Shown piece by piece: positions 47,684-57,029 of a DNA stretch of 64,000 nt. Under the pieces are notes generated by a model that was not told the DNA's origin, did no database searches, and saw only the letters and a program-made list of their open reading frames with translations. The stretch is from Silicimonas sp. (GTDB lineage Bacteria > Pseudomonadota > Alphaproteobacteria > Rhodobacterales > Rhodobacteraceae): contig JAJEFO010000004.1 of NCBI GenBank assembly GCA_022820365.1, positions 1 to 64,000 on the forward strand, given 5' to 3'. Position 1 is the first letter of the stretch, and each line of letters starts with the position of its first letter. Position numbers and translations under genes: made by a program.

Positions 47684-48154
47684 CTAGTCGCCGTCCCCCC
47701 AGTGGCCGTGGCCATTGTCGCCGTCGTTGTCCGCCCGCCTGACGAATCCCGTCAGCTGCCGGTCGTACTCCGCACGCGTGACGGTTGCGTCGCCATCGAT
47801 GTCAAACAGCTGGAATGCCAGCACCGTGGTCTGGCGCGTGGCCTCGTTCCAAAGCGCCGCAAACTCCTCCAGGCTCAGATTGCCGTCGCCGTTGGAGTCG
47901 TGGGCGTCGAGTCGATCGCTGCGCAACCTCTCGATTCCGGCATGCGGGAATCCGCCGTCGCAGTCCATTCCGATTGTGCCGAACGGTGCCGCTGCCGCCA
48001 GATCGTGCAAGTCATCTTCGAGATGCCCCATGCCATGGCGGCCGTCGAACCCGCCGCCACGGAATCCTCCTTCGCTTTCGCCGGCAAGGGCAGCACCTGC
48101 ACCGAAGAAGGCGACAAGAGTGATGGAGGTCAGTAATTTCGTTTCTGTTCTCAC
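47684..48154 (-). CDS. Periplasmic EF-hand protein
   Basis: 156 residues with a signal peptide (about 1-24). Two canonical 12-residue EF-hand loops are at about 86-97 (DSNGDGNLSLEE) and 118-129 (DIDGDATVTRAE), each with all ligand positions filled. The C-terminal tail is rich in Asp, Gly and His. GTG start at 48154 has AGGAGA upstream. Probably a calcium-binding periplasmic protein. It diverges from the response-regulator gene, so it may be a target or modulator of that system, and its own transcript may continue into the lipoprotein gene (122-base gap). Confidence 0.85.
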   Translation of the reverse strand: MRTETKLLTSITLVAFFGAGAALAGESEGGFRGGGFDGRHGMGHLEDDLHDLAAAAPFGTIGMDCDGGFPHAGIERLRSDRLDAHDSNGDGNLSLEEFAALWNEATRQTTVLAFQLFDIDGDATVTRAEYDRQLTGFVRRADNDGDNGHGHWGDGD

Positions 48155-48283
48155 TTGAGGTCTCCTGTTTCGATTGATCCATCGGTTCATGACCGATGAC
48201 GGCAACATGGGCATGAGTTGTCGCAGAACCTTGCCGATGAAACGACGCAAGTGTCGCGTGCCGTGGCAGGCCGGCAACGTGAC

Positions 48284-48300
48284 ACAATCTGTTACAATCT
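48284..48300 (+). promoter_or_regulatory. Direct repeat, likely response-regulator operator
   Basis: ACAATCT occurs twice, at 48284-48290 and 48294-48300, giving a 10-base period that puts both on one face of the helix. OmpR/PhoB-type regulators bind such tandem repeats. It is about 40 bases before the response-regulator ATG and 130 from the divergent EF-hand start, so it could control both. Confidence 0.55.
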
Positions 48301-48339
48301 ATTTTCCATCCCAGAAGAGAACAGCTTAAGTTCGCGCCC

Positions 48340-49059
48340 ATGGAAGTTTGCCCGCACGTTCTGGTCGTCGATGATCACCGCGAGATCCGCGAACCTCTTG
48401 CGCGTTACCTCGAGCGCCATGGACTTCGCGCGACCGTGGCGGAGAGCGCTGCCGCCGCGCGGCGCACACTGCGCGCCGCTGCGGTCGACCTCGTGGTCCT
48501 GGACATCATGATGCCGGGCGAAGATGGACTCCAGCTTTGCCGGTACCTGCGCGAAACCACGCGGATTCCAGTCATTCTGCTGACCGCCATGGGCGAGGAG
48601 ACGGACCGGATTGTGGGCCTTGAGGTCGGAGCTGACGACTACGTCAGCAAGCCTTTCAACCCTCGGGAGCTACTTGCCCGCATCAAGGCGGTTATCCGGC
48701 GGGCCCGCAACCTGCCGCCCGACAGGGTACCACTTCCCGCCGGGAAGTACCGTTTCGACCGATGGTCGCTTGACGTCGCGCGTCGTGAGCTTGTTGACGA
48801 GGAGGGAGTCGTGATGCCGCTGTCGTATGGCGAGTTTCGGCTGCTGGTTGCACTGCTCGAACGGCCCGGCATGGTGCTCTCGCGCGACCAGCTGCTTGAC
48901 CTGACCCGCGGAAGAGCCGCCGCGCCTTTCGATCGTGCCGTCGACAACCAAGTGAGTCGCCTGCGCCGCAAGATCGAGCGAAATCCCAGGGACCCTTGCC
49001 TGATTGCCACCGTCTGGGGCGGCGGCTACCGGTTCTCGGTCGAGGTGGAGCGAGGCTGA
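48340..49059 (+). CDS. OmpR-family response regulator
   Basis: 239 residues. The receiver domain (about 6-118) has the acidic pair in VVDDHRE, the phosphorylated Asp55 in VVLDIMMPGEDG, the switch threonine in ILLTAMGEE, and Lys in YVSKPFNPRELLARIKA. The C-terminal winged-helix DNA-binding domain (about 138-236) ends YRFSVEVERG. ATG 48340. Its histidine kinase follows after an unusual 343-base gap. Not ChvI by sequence character. Confidence 0.93.
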   Translation: MEVCPHVLVVDDHREIREPLARYLERHGLRATVAESAAAARRTLRAAAVDLVVLDIMMPGEDGLQLCRYLRETTRIPVILLTAMGEETDRIVGLEVGADDYVSKPFNPRELLARIKAVIRRARNLPPDRVPLPAGKYRFDRWSLDVARRELVDEEGVVMPLSYGEFRLLVALLERPGMVLSRDQLLDLTRGRAAAPFDRAVDNQVSRLRRKIERNPRDPCLIATVWGGGYRFSVEVERG

Positions 49060-49402
49060 CGTATTCCTCTGCCGCAAGGAGGGGGAATTGGGGAGGGATT
49101 TGGAGAGCCTGAATGCTCGATAGCCGATCAAGTCCAGACAACCGACCGATGGCCGATCGGGCACCCCTTGCGTCTTGGCCGTTGCCGTTGGACTTTGACA
49201 TCCTCGCCGTGCGGCGGTTTGCACGGGCGCTCCGAATCCCTCTTCGAGATCGCGCGTCGCAGGGAATTCAACGGCCCGGCCTTCAGCGCGCGGCAACAGC
49301 GTGGTCCTCCGCCAGTTCAATCCCGCCATGGACCATCCGTGGCGTCAAGGGAGGCGCGCACATCTCTCTCCGGCCTGAACGCCGGACTGGCCCGCGTGGT
49401 TC
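49060..49402. other. 343-base spacer between response regulator and kinase genes
   Basis: Kinase genes usually overlap or abut their regulator. Here the gap has two open frames (49113-49409 and 49168-49605) but neither has a recognisable domain, signal peptide or clear ribosome site, and the second runs into the kinase in another frame. It may contain a separate kinase promoter or a decayed gene. Confidence 0.45.
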
Positions 49403-50806
49403 ATGTTGAGGTTCGCGCCGACGAGCCTCGCCGGGCAGCTTACGCTGCTTCTCCTGATTGCCCTTGCAATTGCGCAGGGCGTGGCCGTCACGCTCTTTGC
49501 CCGGGAACGCATCGAGGCCGCGCGCCATGCCCACCGGGACAACGCCGTTTTGCGCACGGAGACGGTGATGCGCCTGCTCGCCGGTACGCCGCCGGAGCTT
49601 CATGACTCCGTCATCGCGGCGGCAAGCTCGGAATTCGTGCGGTTCTCGTTGACCGATGAATCCGTGGTCGGCGAAACCAGCGCCGGCGAATGGTCAGCCG
49701 GGATGGCACGGGACTTTGCCGCCATATTGGGCGAGGAGCCGGAGCGGATCCGCATTGCACCGCTCCGGACAAACTTCAGCATTGAATATGGCCGGGCAGG
49801 TGACCAGGAACACGTCGGCGACGGTGAACATGGTCGCGGCGAAGTCCATGGCCACCGGGAGTCCGACTGGTTCACGGCATCTGTAGCGCTCTCCGGCAGT
49901 CAATGGCTGAATGTCAGTGTGGTTCCGCCGCCGGATGCGCCGCCCTGGGGCTGGACATTCGTGCTGACCTTTCTGCTCTCGGCCCTGGTCATTGCTGCCG
50001 TGGCGGTTCTCGCGGCAAGACGGATCGTCAGGCCGATGCGAAGCCTCGCTGAAGCGGCGAGCAGGTTCGGTCTGGGCGAGGCAGTGGAAGACCTGCCCGA
50101 GGAAGGACCTGTGGAGACGCAGGAGACGGTGCGTGCGTTCAATCTCATGCGCGGGCGGCTGGATCGGTACGTCCGCGACCGCACGGCCATGCTTGCGGCG
50201 GTCTCACACGATCTGCGGACTCCGATCACGAGCCTTCGCCTTCACGCCGAACTCGTGGAGGACTCTGAGACGAAGACGAAGATCTACGCGGCGCTCGACG
50301 AGATGCAGCGGATGATCGAGGACACGCTCGCATTCATCCGCGAAGACATGCAGCGGGAAGAAACACGCAAGGTCGACCTGAATGCGCTGATAGACAGCGT
50401 CGCTGGCGATCTCGGGGCGCTGGGGCATGACATCGAGGTGACCGAATCCGACCGTGTCCTGATCATCTGCCGACCGGTGGCGCTGCGGCGCGCCCTGCGC
50501 AACTTGATGGAGAACGCGGCCATCTACGGGACGCGCGCAACCGTGCGGATCGATACGGACCATGCCGCAATCCACGTCGTCATCGAGGACGAGGGGCCGG
50601 GGATTCCGGAGGAGGAGCAGGAGCGGGTCTTTGATCCGTTCGTGCGGCTAGAGGCGTCACGCAACCGCGACACCGGAGGAAGCGGGTTGGGGCTAGCCAT
50701 CGCACGGAGCATCGTCCGGGGACATGGCGGCGGCGTCCTGCTCGGGAATCGCGCCAAGGGCGGGTTGCGGGCGACGATTTCGTTGCCGGCCGCCGAAAGG
50801 TCATGA
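49403..50806 (+). CDS. Sensor histidine kinase with His/acid-rich periplasmic loop
   Basis: 467 residues: transmembrane helix about 10-32, periplasmic sensor about 33-182, second helix about 184-204, HAMP, HisKA with His269 in AAVSHDLRTPITSLRLH, and an ATPase domain with NLMENAAIYG, DEGPGIPEEEQERVFDPFVR and GGSGLGLAIARSIV. Residues about 134-155 contain five histidines among many Asp and Glu, suggesting divalent-metal binding. The regulator upstream is its likely partner. The ATG at 49403 fits the first helix. Confidence 0.92.
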   Translation: MLRFAPTSLAGQLTLLLLIALAIAQGVAVTLFARERIEAARHAHRDNAVLRTETVMRLLAGTPPELHDSVIAAASSEFVRFSLTDESVVGETSAGEWSAGMARDFAAILGEEPERIRIAPLRTNFSIEYGRAGDQEHVGDGEHGRGEVHGHRESDWFTASVALSGSQWLNVSVVPPPDAPPWGWTFVLTFLLSALVIAAVAVLAARRIVRPMRSLAEAASRFGLGEAVEDLPEEGPVETQETVRAFNLMRGRLDRYVRDRTAMLAAVSHDLRTPITSLRLHAELVEDSETKTKIYAALDEMQRMIEDTLAFIREDMQREETRKVDLNALIDSVAGDLGALGHDIEVTESDRVLIICRPVALRRALRNLMENAAIYGTRATVRIDTDHAAIHVVIEDEGPGIPEEEQERVFDPFVRLEASRNRDTGGSGLGLAIARSIVRGHGGGVLLGNRAKGGLRATISLPAAERS

Positions 50807-51038
50807 GGGATGCTGGCAAGTGCTCAAGACCGGAATTCGCGCGCTCGAATGCACCCTGAAGGCAAGGTTTGATCTTGCGTCCAGGCCTCTTCAAGCTGTC
50901 TGGAACGGGGGGCGATCCGGCCAAAAATTCCGGCTGGCCTGCGAATCGTCTCCGGAGTAGGCAGGGGCGGGATCGCGTGCGAATCGCCCCGACTTGCGTG
51001 GGCCGGATCAGATGCGGCATCGAAAAGGGAGACCCAAG

Positions 51039-51821
51039 ATGCGACGAGGATTCTTTGCTACGTTTCTGGCGGTGCTGTGCTGCCTTCTCATTTCGGTCGA
51101 GGCCCGCGCGGCCGATCTTGTCGAGTGGCAGTCCGCTGACAGCCTGAACCGGCTGGCGCGCTCTTCTCACAAGACGGACTTCTTTCCTCTCAGCAACCAT
51201 TTCATCAGCCAGGACAATGCGATCTTCTGTGGTCCGGTGTCGTCGGCAATCGTTCTGAACGCGCTGCGACTCGGCAAGCGGGATGACTTGCCGAAGGACA
51301 GGGCGTCCATTGCGAAGGCGGAGATGGCATGGCTGTGGGAAGGTGCCGACCCGTTCTACGGGAAGTACACGCCGAACAACGTCTTCACTGACCGGGCGAA
51401 ATCGCGACTCGAGGTGTTGGGCAAGCCCATCCCGATCAAGGGCGAGTCGAAGAGCGATTTCGGCTTCCAGTTGCACCAGCTGGCGGAACTTCTGCGCAGT
51501 CATGGCCTCGAGGTCGCGCTCAGGGTCGTCGACGACGGCGCGGACGCCTCGATGATTCGGCGCGAATTGGTCGGGAACCTGACCACGGAAGGCGACTACG
51601 TGCTGGTCAACTACTCACGCAAGGCCCTCGGCCAGCCAGGCGGCGGCCACATTTCTCCGGTGGGGGCCTACGATGAAGCCAGCGATTCCTTCCTGGTGAT
51701 GGACGTCAACCCGAACCGCGCCCCTTGGGTCTGGGTCGCTGCGGACGACCTTGTCGCGGCAATGCGAACCTTCGACACGGTCGAAAACCGTGGGTACGTC
51801 CTGGTTTCGGAAGGGAACTGA
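51039..51821 (+). CDS. Secreted phytochelatin-synthase-like cysteine peptidase
   Basis: 260 residues with a signal peptide (about 1-24, cleaved at ARA-AD). The papain-like phytochelatin synthase domain has its triad intact: Cys64 (NAIFCGPVSSA), His204 (GGGHISPVGAY) and Asp222 (FLVMDVNPNR). Bacterial one-domain homologues mainly hydrolyse glutathione to gamma-Glu-Cys and make little phytochelatin. Export suggests it acts on glutathione or metal-thiol complexes in the periplasm. It lies 232 bases after the kinase and 1.3 kb from the gshA-pyrB strand. ATG 51039 has AAAGGGA upstream. 51822-52058 holds nothing recognised. Confidence 0.9.
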   Translation: MRRGFFATFLAVLCCLLISVEARAADLVEWQSADSLNRLARSSHKTDFFPLSNHFISQDNAIFCGPVSSAIVLNALRLGKRDDLPKDRASIAKAEMAWLWEGADPFYGKYTPNNVFTDRAKSRLEVLGKPIPIKGESKSDFGFQLHQLAELLRSHGLEVALRVVDDGADASMIRRELVGNLTTEGDYVLVNYSRKALGQPGGGHISPVGAYDEASDSFLVMDVNPNRAPWVWVAADDLVAAMRTFDTVENRGYVLVSEGN

Positions 51822-52058
51822 CGACGCTCGGACGCATGGCTTGACTGGCGCTTTAAACCGCCGCCCGCCACGAAGCCAAGGCATAAGGGCAAGCACGCTG
51901 CGAGGTGTCTGGGATCGACATGCCTGTGGGGGAGCGTAGCCTCGCCGACGGGTCCGTGAAGAGTGAATGCGTCTTGACTGAGAGGCAGCACGACGCGGTC
52001 GATCATTCAGGACAAGTCTCGATCGCAAGGGATTGCGCGGCAGGCCTGTGACCTTCCG

Positions 52059-53015
52059 TCAGGCCATCACGCCCGTCTCCGCCCTCGCGGCGTGGAGATT
52101 TCCGGCCAGGAGCTTCATGGCGGCCATGCGGACGGCGACGCCCATCTCGACCTGATCCTGGATTACGGAACGGTTGATGTCGTCGGCGATGGTGCCGTCG
52201 ATCTCGACACCGCGGTTCATGGGGCCTGGATGCATGACGATGGCGTCGTCCTTTGCATATCGGAGCTTTTCGCCGTCCAGGCCGAACCGGTGGTAGTATT
52301 CTCGCTCGGAGGGAATGAATGCGCCGTCCATGCGCTCCCTTTGCAGGCGGAGCATCATGACGACGTCGGCGTCCGCGAGTCCGTCTTCCAGATCTGTGCA
52401 CACCTCAACGCCCCATCCGGTTGCGCTGGCGGGCATCAGCGTCGGCGGACCGACGAGCCTGATCCGGTTCTCCATCTTGCCGAGGAGCAGGATGTTCGAT
52501 CGCGCGACGCGGGAATGCGCAATGTCACCGCAGATCGCAACCGTCAGTCGCTGGAGCCGCCCCTTCGCGCGTCGGATGGTCAACGCGTCAAGAAGCGCCT
52601 GAGTCGGGTGCTCGTGCCGACCGTCGCCGGCGTTGATCACAGCACAATTGACCTTTTGCGCCAGCAAGCTCACTGCGCCGGAATTCGGGTGACGTACCAC
52701 GAGCAGGTCCGGATGCATGGCATTGAGCGTGAGGGCGGTGTCGATGAGCGTCTCGCCCTTTTTGACCGACGATGACTGCATGTGCATGTTCATCACGTCC
52801 GCGCCGAGTCGCTTGCCTGCGATTTCGAAACTTGCCTGCGTGCGGGTAGAGTGTTCGAAAAACATGTTGATTTGCGTAAGTCCCGTGAGCGCGGTGTCGT
52901 GCTTCACGTCTCGGCGGTTCAAGTCAACATAGGTGTCGGCCAGATCAAGCAGCGTGATTATTTCGTCCGGCTCGAGATGCTCGATGCCGAGGAGGTGACG
53001 GGCGCGAAGACTCAT
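52059..53015 (-). CDS. pyrB: Aspartate carbamoyltransferase catalytic subunit
   Basis: Second step of pyrimidine synthesis, joining carbamoyl phosphate and aspartate. 318 residues, with the carbamoyl-phosphate motif [13 protein letters not shown], the HRH-like segment [14 protein letters not shown], and [12 protein letters not shown] near the end. Start at ATG 53015; the frame open to 53180 overlaps gshA. In related genomes pyrB usually precedes the pyrC-type gene, which here is at 34175 on the same strand, so a block lies between them. Confidence 0.96.
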   Translation of the reverse strand: MSLRARHLLGIEHLEPDEIITLLDLADTYVDLNRRDVKHDTALTGLTQINMFFEHSTRTQASFEIAGKRLGADVMNMHMQSSSVKKGETLIDTALTLNAMHPDLLVVRHPNSGAVSLLAQKVNCAVINAGDGRHEHPTQALLDALTIRRAKGRLQRLTVAICGDIAHSRVARSNILLLGKMENRIRLVGPPTLMPASATGWGVEVCTDLEDGLADADVVMMLRLQRERMDGAFIPSEREYYHRFGLDGEKLRYAKDDAIVMHPGPMNRGVEIDGTIADDINRSVIQDQVEMGVAVRMAAMKLLAGNLHAARAETGVMA

Positions 53016-53160
53016 GGGCGCCTTATAGTTTGGCTGCCGCTCTCGGGAAAGCCCTGCCGGGTGGCGCGCAATTGGCGGATGAAATGCCGCAGACCACGTC
53101 CGATGTCGCGTCTCCGGCGACTTTGGCGGTCTGCATGGCCGGGTCCCGCGCCCAAGGCAG

Positions 53161-54543
53161 TCAGTAGCTGTATTCCGCAAATGCCCGCGTCGCGTCCCGA
53201 TCCCAGTCGGTCTCGAAAAGCCGGATCATTTCGTCAGCGAGCGTCTCGCCGGTTTCGAGGGTCTCCTTCAGGGCACTGAGAAAGTGGGTTTCGTCCGGCA
53301 AGAGGCCGCCTGCACCCTCCTGTGCCCGCGCCTTGAGACCGGCTTCTGCAATCTCGACGACTTCCAGCGCCAGGGCATGCATGCCGATGCCGCCCGCCTC
53401 GGCGGCAAGGCCGTCAACCGACGCAGCAATCCGCATCGTCTCCCGCGTCTCCGCGTCCCAGGTCCTGACGATGTCCCAAGCCGCATCGAGGGCGGTCTTG
53501 TCGTAAATCAGTCCGACCCAGAACGCAGGCAACGCGCAAAGGCGCCGCCACGGTCCGCCGTCGGCGCCGCGCATTTCGATGAACTTCTTGATGCGTGCCT
53601 CGGGGAAAATCGTCGTCAGGTGATCGGCCCAGTCGGACAGCATTGGGATCTCGCCCGGGAGCGCCGGCAGCCTGCCCTTCAGGAAGTCCCGGAAGGACTG
53701 GCCGAGCGCGTCTATGTAGGCGCCATCCCGGAAGACGAAGTACATCGGCACATCCAGTGCATATTCCGCCCAAGTCTCGAATCCGAACCCCTCTTCGAAA
53801 ACGAAGGGCAGCATTCCGGTCCGGTCGGGATCCAGGTCGCGCCAGATCCGGCTTCTCCAGCTCTTGTGGCCGTTGATCTCGCCATGCAGAAACGGCGAAT
53901 TCGCGAACAGTGCCGTGGCGACCGGTTGCAGGGCCAGCGCCACGCGCAGCTTTTGCACCATGTCCGCTTCGGACTCGAAGTCGAGGTTGACCTGCACGGT
54001 GCAGGTTCGCCGCATCATCTGCGTGCCGAGCGTTCCGACACGTTGCATGTAACCGTCCATCAGCCGGTAGCGGCCCTTGGGCATGAGAGGCATGTCGTCA
54101 TGAGTCCAGTGAGGAGCCGCTCCGAGGCCGATGAAGCCCGCACCAATTTCGTCTGCCACCGCACGCACCTCGCGCAGGTGCTCGTTCACTTCGTCACAAG
54201 TCTGGTGAATGTTCTCCAGCGGTGCACCCGAAAGCTCCAGCTGGCCGCCCGGCTCGAGCGAGATGTTCGCGCCTTCCTTGGCAAGGCCGATGATGTTGCC
54301 GCCCTCGTCGACGGGCGACCAGCCATACCTGTCGCGGAGGCCTTCGAGGATGGCCTTGATCGAGCGAGGGCCCTCATAGGGCAGCGGCTTGAGCGTGTCC
54401 TTGCAGTAGCCGAACTTCTCGTGCTCGGTTCCGATGCGCCACTCTTCCGGTGGTTTGCAGCCCGAGGCAAGGTACTCGACCAGCTGCTCGCGTCTTTCGA
54501 TTGGACCGCCGCCAGTCTGCGGAATGGACATTGCGTTGCTCAC
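53161..54543 (-). CDS. gshA: Glutamate-cysteine ligase (plant/alphaproteobacterial type)
   Basis: First step of glutathione synthesis, ATP-dependent. 460 residues of the GCS2-type group found in alphaproteobacteria and plants, with [12 protein letters not shown] near 35-46, [21 protein letters not shown] near 93-113, and [21 protein letters not shown] 54543 or the internal ATG at codon 5 could serve as start. It would supply substrate for the secreted phytochelatin-synthase-like protein, though the two are on opposite strands and probably controlled apart. Confidence 0.94.
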   Translation of the reverse strand: MSNAMSIPQTGGGPIERREQLVEYLASGCKPPEEWRIGTEHEKFGYCKDTLKPLPYEGPRSIKAILEGLRDRYGWSPVDEGGNIIGLAKEGANISLEPGGQLELSGAPLENIHQTCDEVNEHLREVRAVADEIGAGFIGLGAAPHWTHDDMPLMPKGRYRLMDGYMQRVGTLGTQMMRRTCTVQVNLDFESEADMVQKLRVALALQPVATALFANSPFLHGEINGHKSWRSRIWRDLDPDRTGMLPFVFEEGFGFETWAEYALDVPMYFVFRDGAYIDALGQSFRDFLKGRLPALPGEIPMLSDWADHLTTIFPEARIKKFIEMRGADGGPWRRLCALPAFWVGLIYDKTALDAAWDIVRTWDAETRETMRIAASVDGLAAEAGGIGMHALALEVVEIAEAGLKARAQEGAGGLLPDETHFLSALKETLETGETLADEMIRLFETDWDRDATRAFAEYSY

Positions 54544-54587
54544 GTCGACAAGTCAGGGCTGCTGACTTGCCCGAATTCGCGCTTGTG

Positions 54588-55109
54588 TCAATCCGGCTCC
54601 TTGGCGGCGGCTTCCCAAACGACCTGCTCCCGGTCCGCATCCGGTCCCGATACACGGATTGCGGCATCGAGGTCCGCGCCAGGCAGGGCAGTAAGGGCGT
54701 CAAAGAGCGCCGCCCCGTTGCCCACGTCCCCCGAAATCGTAAGGCGTTGCCCGTGAAGGTCGGTGAATTCCCAGAAGAAGTCCGGACCGGTCGGGTTCCG
54801 GTCGCCAGGGCGCACCTTGACCCGGACGAGATCGTTGATCGAAATCGCTCCTCCGCCAAGCGAGCTGAAATACGTGATCTGGCGCTCGTCGACCTCGACC
54901 CTGCCTGCGCCGGTGCCGCGGTAGGGGCGGCGTCCCCTCCGCACGCCCTCGATGAACAGTGCTGCACTTACAAGTGCCGCCGCGTAGGACAGGCCCCGAA
55001 CCAATCCGGTCGTCACGGCAGCCGCCTGAAGGGAGCCGAGCAGGACAATGCCCGAGAGAATCGCTTCCTGCCACCTGGACAGGAAGGCCCTGGCCTCTGG
55101 CCGGATCAT
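54588..55109 (-). CDS. Small membrane protein of unknown function
   Basis: 173 residues with two hydrophobic segments near the N-terminus (about 15-50) and a soluble beta-rich C-terminal part (VEVDERQITYFSSLGGGAISINDL) that recalls PH-like domains in other membrane proteins. Start is taken as ATG 55109; GTG 55115 is close and equally possible. It lies 44 bases before gshA on the same strand, so probably the same transcript. No function is assigned. Confidence 0.7.
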   Translation of the reverse strand: MIRPEARAFLSRWQEAILSGIVLLGSLQAAAVTTGLVRGLSYAAALVSAALFIEGVRRGRRPYRGTGAGRVEVDERQITYFSSLGGGAISINDLVRVKVRPGDRNPTGPDFFWEFTDLHGQRLTISGDVGNGAALFDALTALPGADLDAAIRVSGPDADREQVVWEAAAKEPD

Positions 55110-55299
55110 GCTCACGGGGCGCCTCCTCTCAATGGCCTGTGCCGCCAGCGTTCCGTGCCAGCCGCTCCGACCGTCTCCGGCGCAAGCGTCCCCGAATTTC
55201 TGCGCAGGGTCCAGTCCCGGGACGGTCAAGATCCGGAGAAATGCACTTCGGTGCCGGCAGCGGCCATCGGCAACATGTCAGCACAGGTCCGGACTTGCG

Positions 55300-56022
55300 T
55301 CACTTCCAGTCGCCCAGGCGTGACTGCCAGAGCGTCATTGCCGCGACAGCTGCCGTGTCGGCACGCAGCACGCGTGGTCCCAGCGAGACCCCAACCGCTT
55401 GCGGCATCGCGCCGATCATGCAGCGTTCCGCCTCGGAGAAACCGCCTTCTGGACCAATCAGGATGGCCCAAGGCCCAGAGGCTCCCGACAGGTCGACTCC
55501 CTTGCCCGCGAGCGCCTCGTCGCAGAACATCAACCGGCGACCTTCGGGCCATGCCCCCAGGATTCGAGCGAGCGCCGACATCTCCTCGACGCGGGGCACG
55601 CTGGTTCCGCCGCACTGCTCTACTGCTTCAACGGCATGGGCTTGAAGCCGGTCTCTCTTGATCCTTGCGGCATCGGTGAACTCGGTTCGGACCGGCACGA
55701 TGCGGGCCGCACCCATTTCCGCAGCCTTTTCCACGATGAAGTCCGTGCGGGCCTTCTTGATCGGTGCAAAGAGGAGCCAGAGGTCGGGCGGATTCCGCTG
55801 ACCGGCGCTCTGGATTCGACACATGAGGGTCCCGTTCCGCTTTCCGGCGTCCGCGACCTCCGCCTCCCACTCTCCGTCATTGCCGTTGAAGACGGAAACG
55901 AGGTCCCCGACCGCCAGGCGCATGACCGAGAACAGATAATGCGCCTGGTCACGTGCAAGCGCGATCGATTGCCCCTCGCCCAGCGGGTGCTCTACATATA
56001 TCCTGACTTTCGCGCGTTTCAT
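55300..56022 (-). CDS. rsmE: 16S rRNA m3U1498 methyltransferase RsmE
   Basis: SPOUT-fold methyltransferase of 240 residues acting on 16S rRNA U1498. The SAM-knot motifs ILIGPEGGFSEAE and SLGPRVLRADTAAVAAM are clear, with the N-terminal PUA-like part YVEHPLGEGQSIALARDQAHYL. Start is ATG 56022, in a 12-base divergent gap from ubiA; longer upstream frames overlap ubiA. Confidence 0.95.
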   Translation of the reverse strand: MKRAKVRIYVEHPLGEGQSIALARDQAHYLFSVMRLAVGDLVSVFNGNDGEWEAEVADAGKRNGTLMCRIQSAGQRNPPDLWLLFAPIKKARTDFIVEKAAEMGAARIVPVRTEFTDAARIKRDRLQAHAVEAVEQCGGTSVPRVEEMSALARILGAWPEGRRLMFCDEALAGKGVDLSGASGPWAILIGPEGGFSEAERCMIGAMPQAVGVSLGPRVLRADTAAVAAMTLWQSRLGDWK

Positions 56023-56034
56023 GGCTGGGATCAT

Positions 56035-56991
56035 ATGGCCGAAGGGGCACCAGACGGGCAAGTGGCAGATGCGGTTCCGGGCAACTGGGTTGATCGCTGG
56101 GCGCCGCCGGCGACGCGCCCTTACCTGCGGCTCAGCAGGGCGGACCGGCCAATCGGAACCTGGCTTCTCCTGTTGCCATGCTGGTGGGGACTGGGCGCGG
56201 CATCGCTGCACCAGGGAACGCAGATCCTGCAGCATGCGTGGATCGGCATCGGGTGCGCCATCGGGGCATGGCTGATGCGGGGAGCCGGATGCACGTGGAA
56301 CGACATTGCTGACCGCAAGTTCGATGCCGAGGTTGAACGCACCCGTTCGCGGCCAATTCCTTCGGGACAGATCTCCGTGGCCGGGGCAGCAGCCTGGATG
56401 ACGGTGCAGGCGCTGGCGGCGTTGCTTGTCCTCCTGACATTCGGGAGTGCGGCCGTCCTGTTGGGTCTCGCGTCCGTGGTCCTGGTGGTGGTTTATCCGT
56501 TTGCCAAGCGATTTACCTGGTGGCCGCAGGTGTTTCTGGGACTGGCCTTCAACTGGGGCGCGCTTCTGGCCTGGGCGGCAGTCACGGGGACGCTGGCTTG
56601 GCCAGCCTTGGCAATTTACGTCGCCGGAATTGCCTGGACCCTGTTCTACGACACGATTTATGCCCTGCAAGACCGAAGAGATGACGCGGTCATCGGTGTC
56701 AAGTCGACGGCGCGGCTCTTTGGTGCTGAGACTAGGCGCTGGCTGAATCGCTTCCTTGTCGCGTCAACTTTCCTTCTCGGCATTGGCCTCATCGGCGCCG
56801 CCCGACCTGATGAAGGCATTCTGCAGCCAGGATTCGTGCTGGCCGGAACGCTCGCGTTTGGACTGCATCTGGTTTGGCAAGTCGCACGGCTGGAGGTTGG
56901 CAATCCTGAGCGATGCCTGAAGCTCTTTCGGGAAAATCGTGATGCAGGGCTGATTCCGGTTCTCTTCCTGTGCGCGGCAACATTCCTTTGA
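56035..56991 (+). CDS. ubiA: 4-hydroxybenzoate polyprenyltransferase
   Basis: Membrane prenyltransferase of ubiquinone synthesis, attaching the polyprenyl chain to 4-hydroxybenzoate. 318 residues with about eight helices. Both aspartate-rich prenyl-diphosphate motifs are present, GCTWNDIADRKFDAEVERTRSRPIPSG and LFYDTIYALQDRRDD. ATG 56035 is 12 bases from the divergent rsmE start, so the two promoters overlap the genes. Confidence 0.96.
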   Translation: MAEGAPDGQVADAVPGNWVDRWAPPATRPYLRLSRADRPIGTWLLLLPCWWGLGAASLHQGTQILQHAWIGIGCAIGAWLMRGAGCTWNDIADRKFDAEVERTRSRPIPSGQISVAGAAAWMTVQALAALLVLLTFGSAAVLLGLASVVLVVVYPFAKRFTWWPQVFLGLAFNWGALLAWAAVTGTLAWPALAIYVAGIAWTLFYDTIYALQDRRDDAVIGVKSTARLFGAETRRWLNRFLVASTFLLGIGLIGAARPDEGILQPGFVLAGTLAFGLHLVWQVARLEVGNPERCLKLFRENRDAGLIPVLFLCAATFL

Positions 56992-57029
56992 ATGATTGCG
57001 CGAGATCGAGGCGAAGCTTACAAGGAAAT

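Noticed and set aside
49113-49409. 98-codon frame between response regulator and kinase
   Set aside because: Pro/Arg/Ser-rich, no signal peptide or domain, weak start context.
48340-50806. The two-component pair as the missing ChvI/ChvG
   Set aside because: The sensor loop and lack of linkage to pckA/hprK do not fit ChvG; a separate system is more likely.
55399-56034. Long N-terminal extension of the ubiA frame over rsmE
   Set aside because: It is the antisense of rsmE; ubiA homology starts right after ATG 56035.
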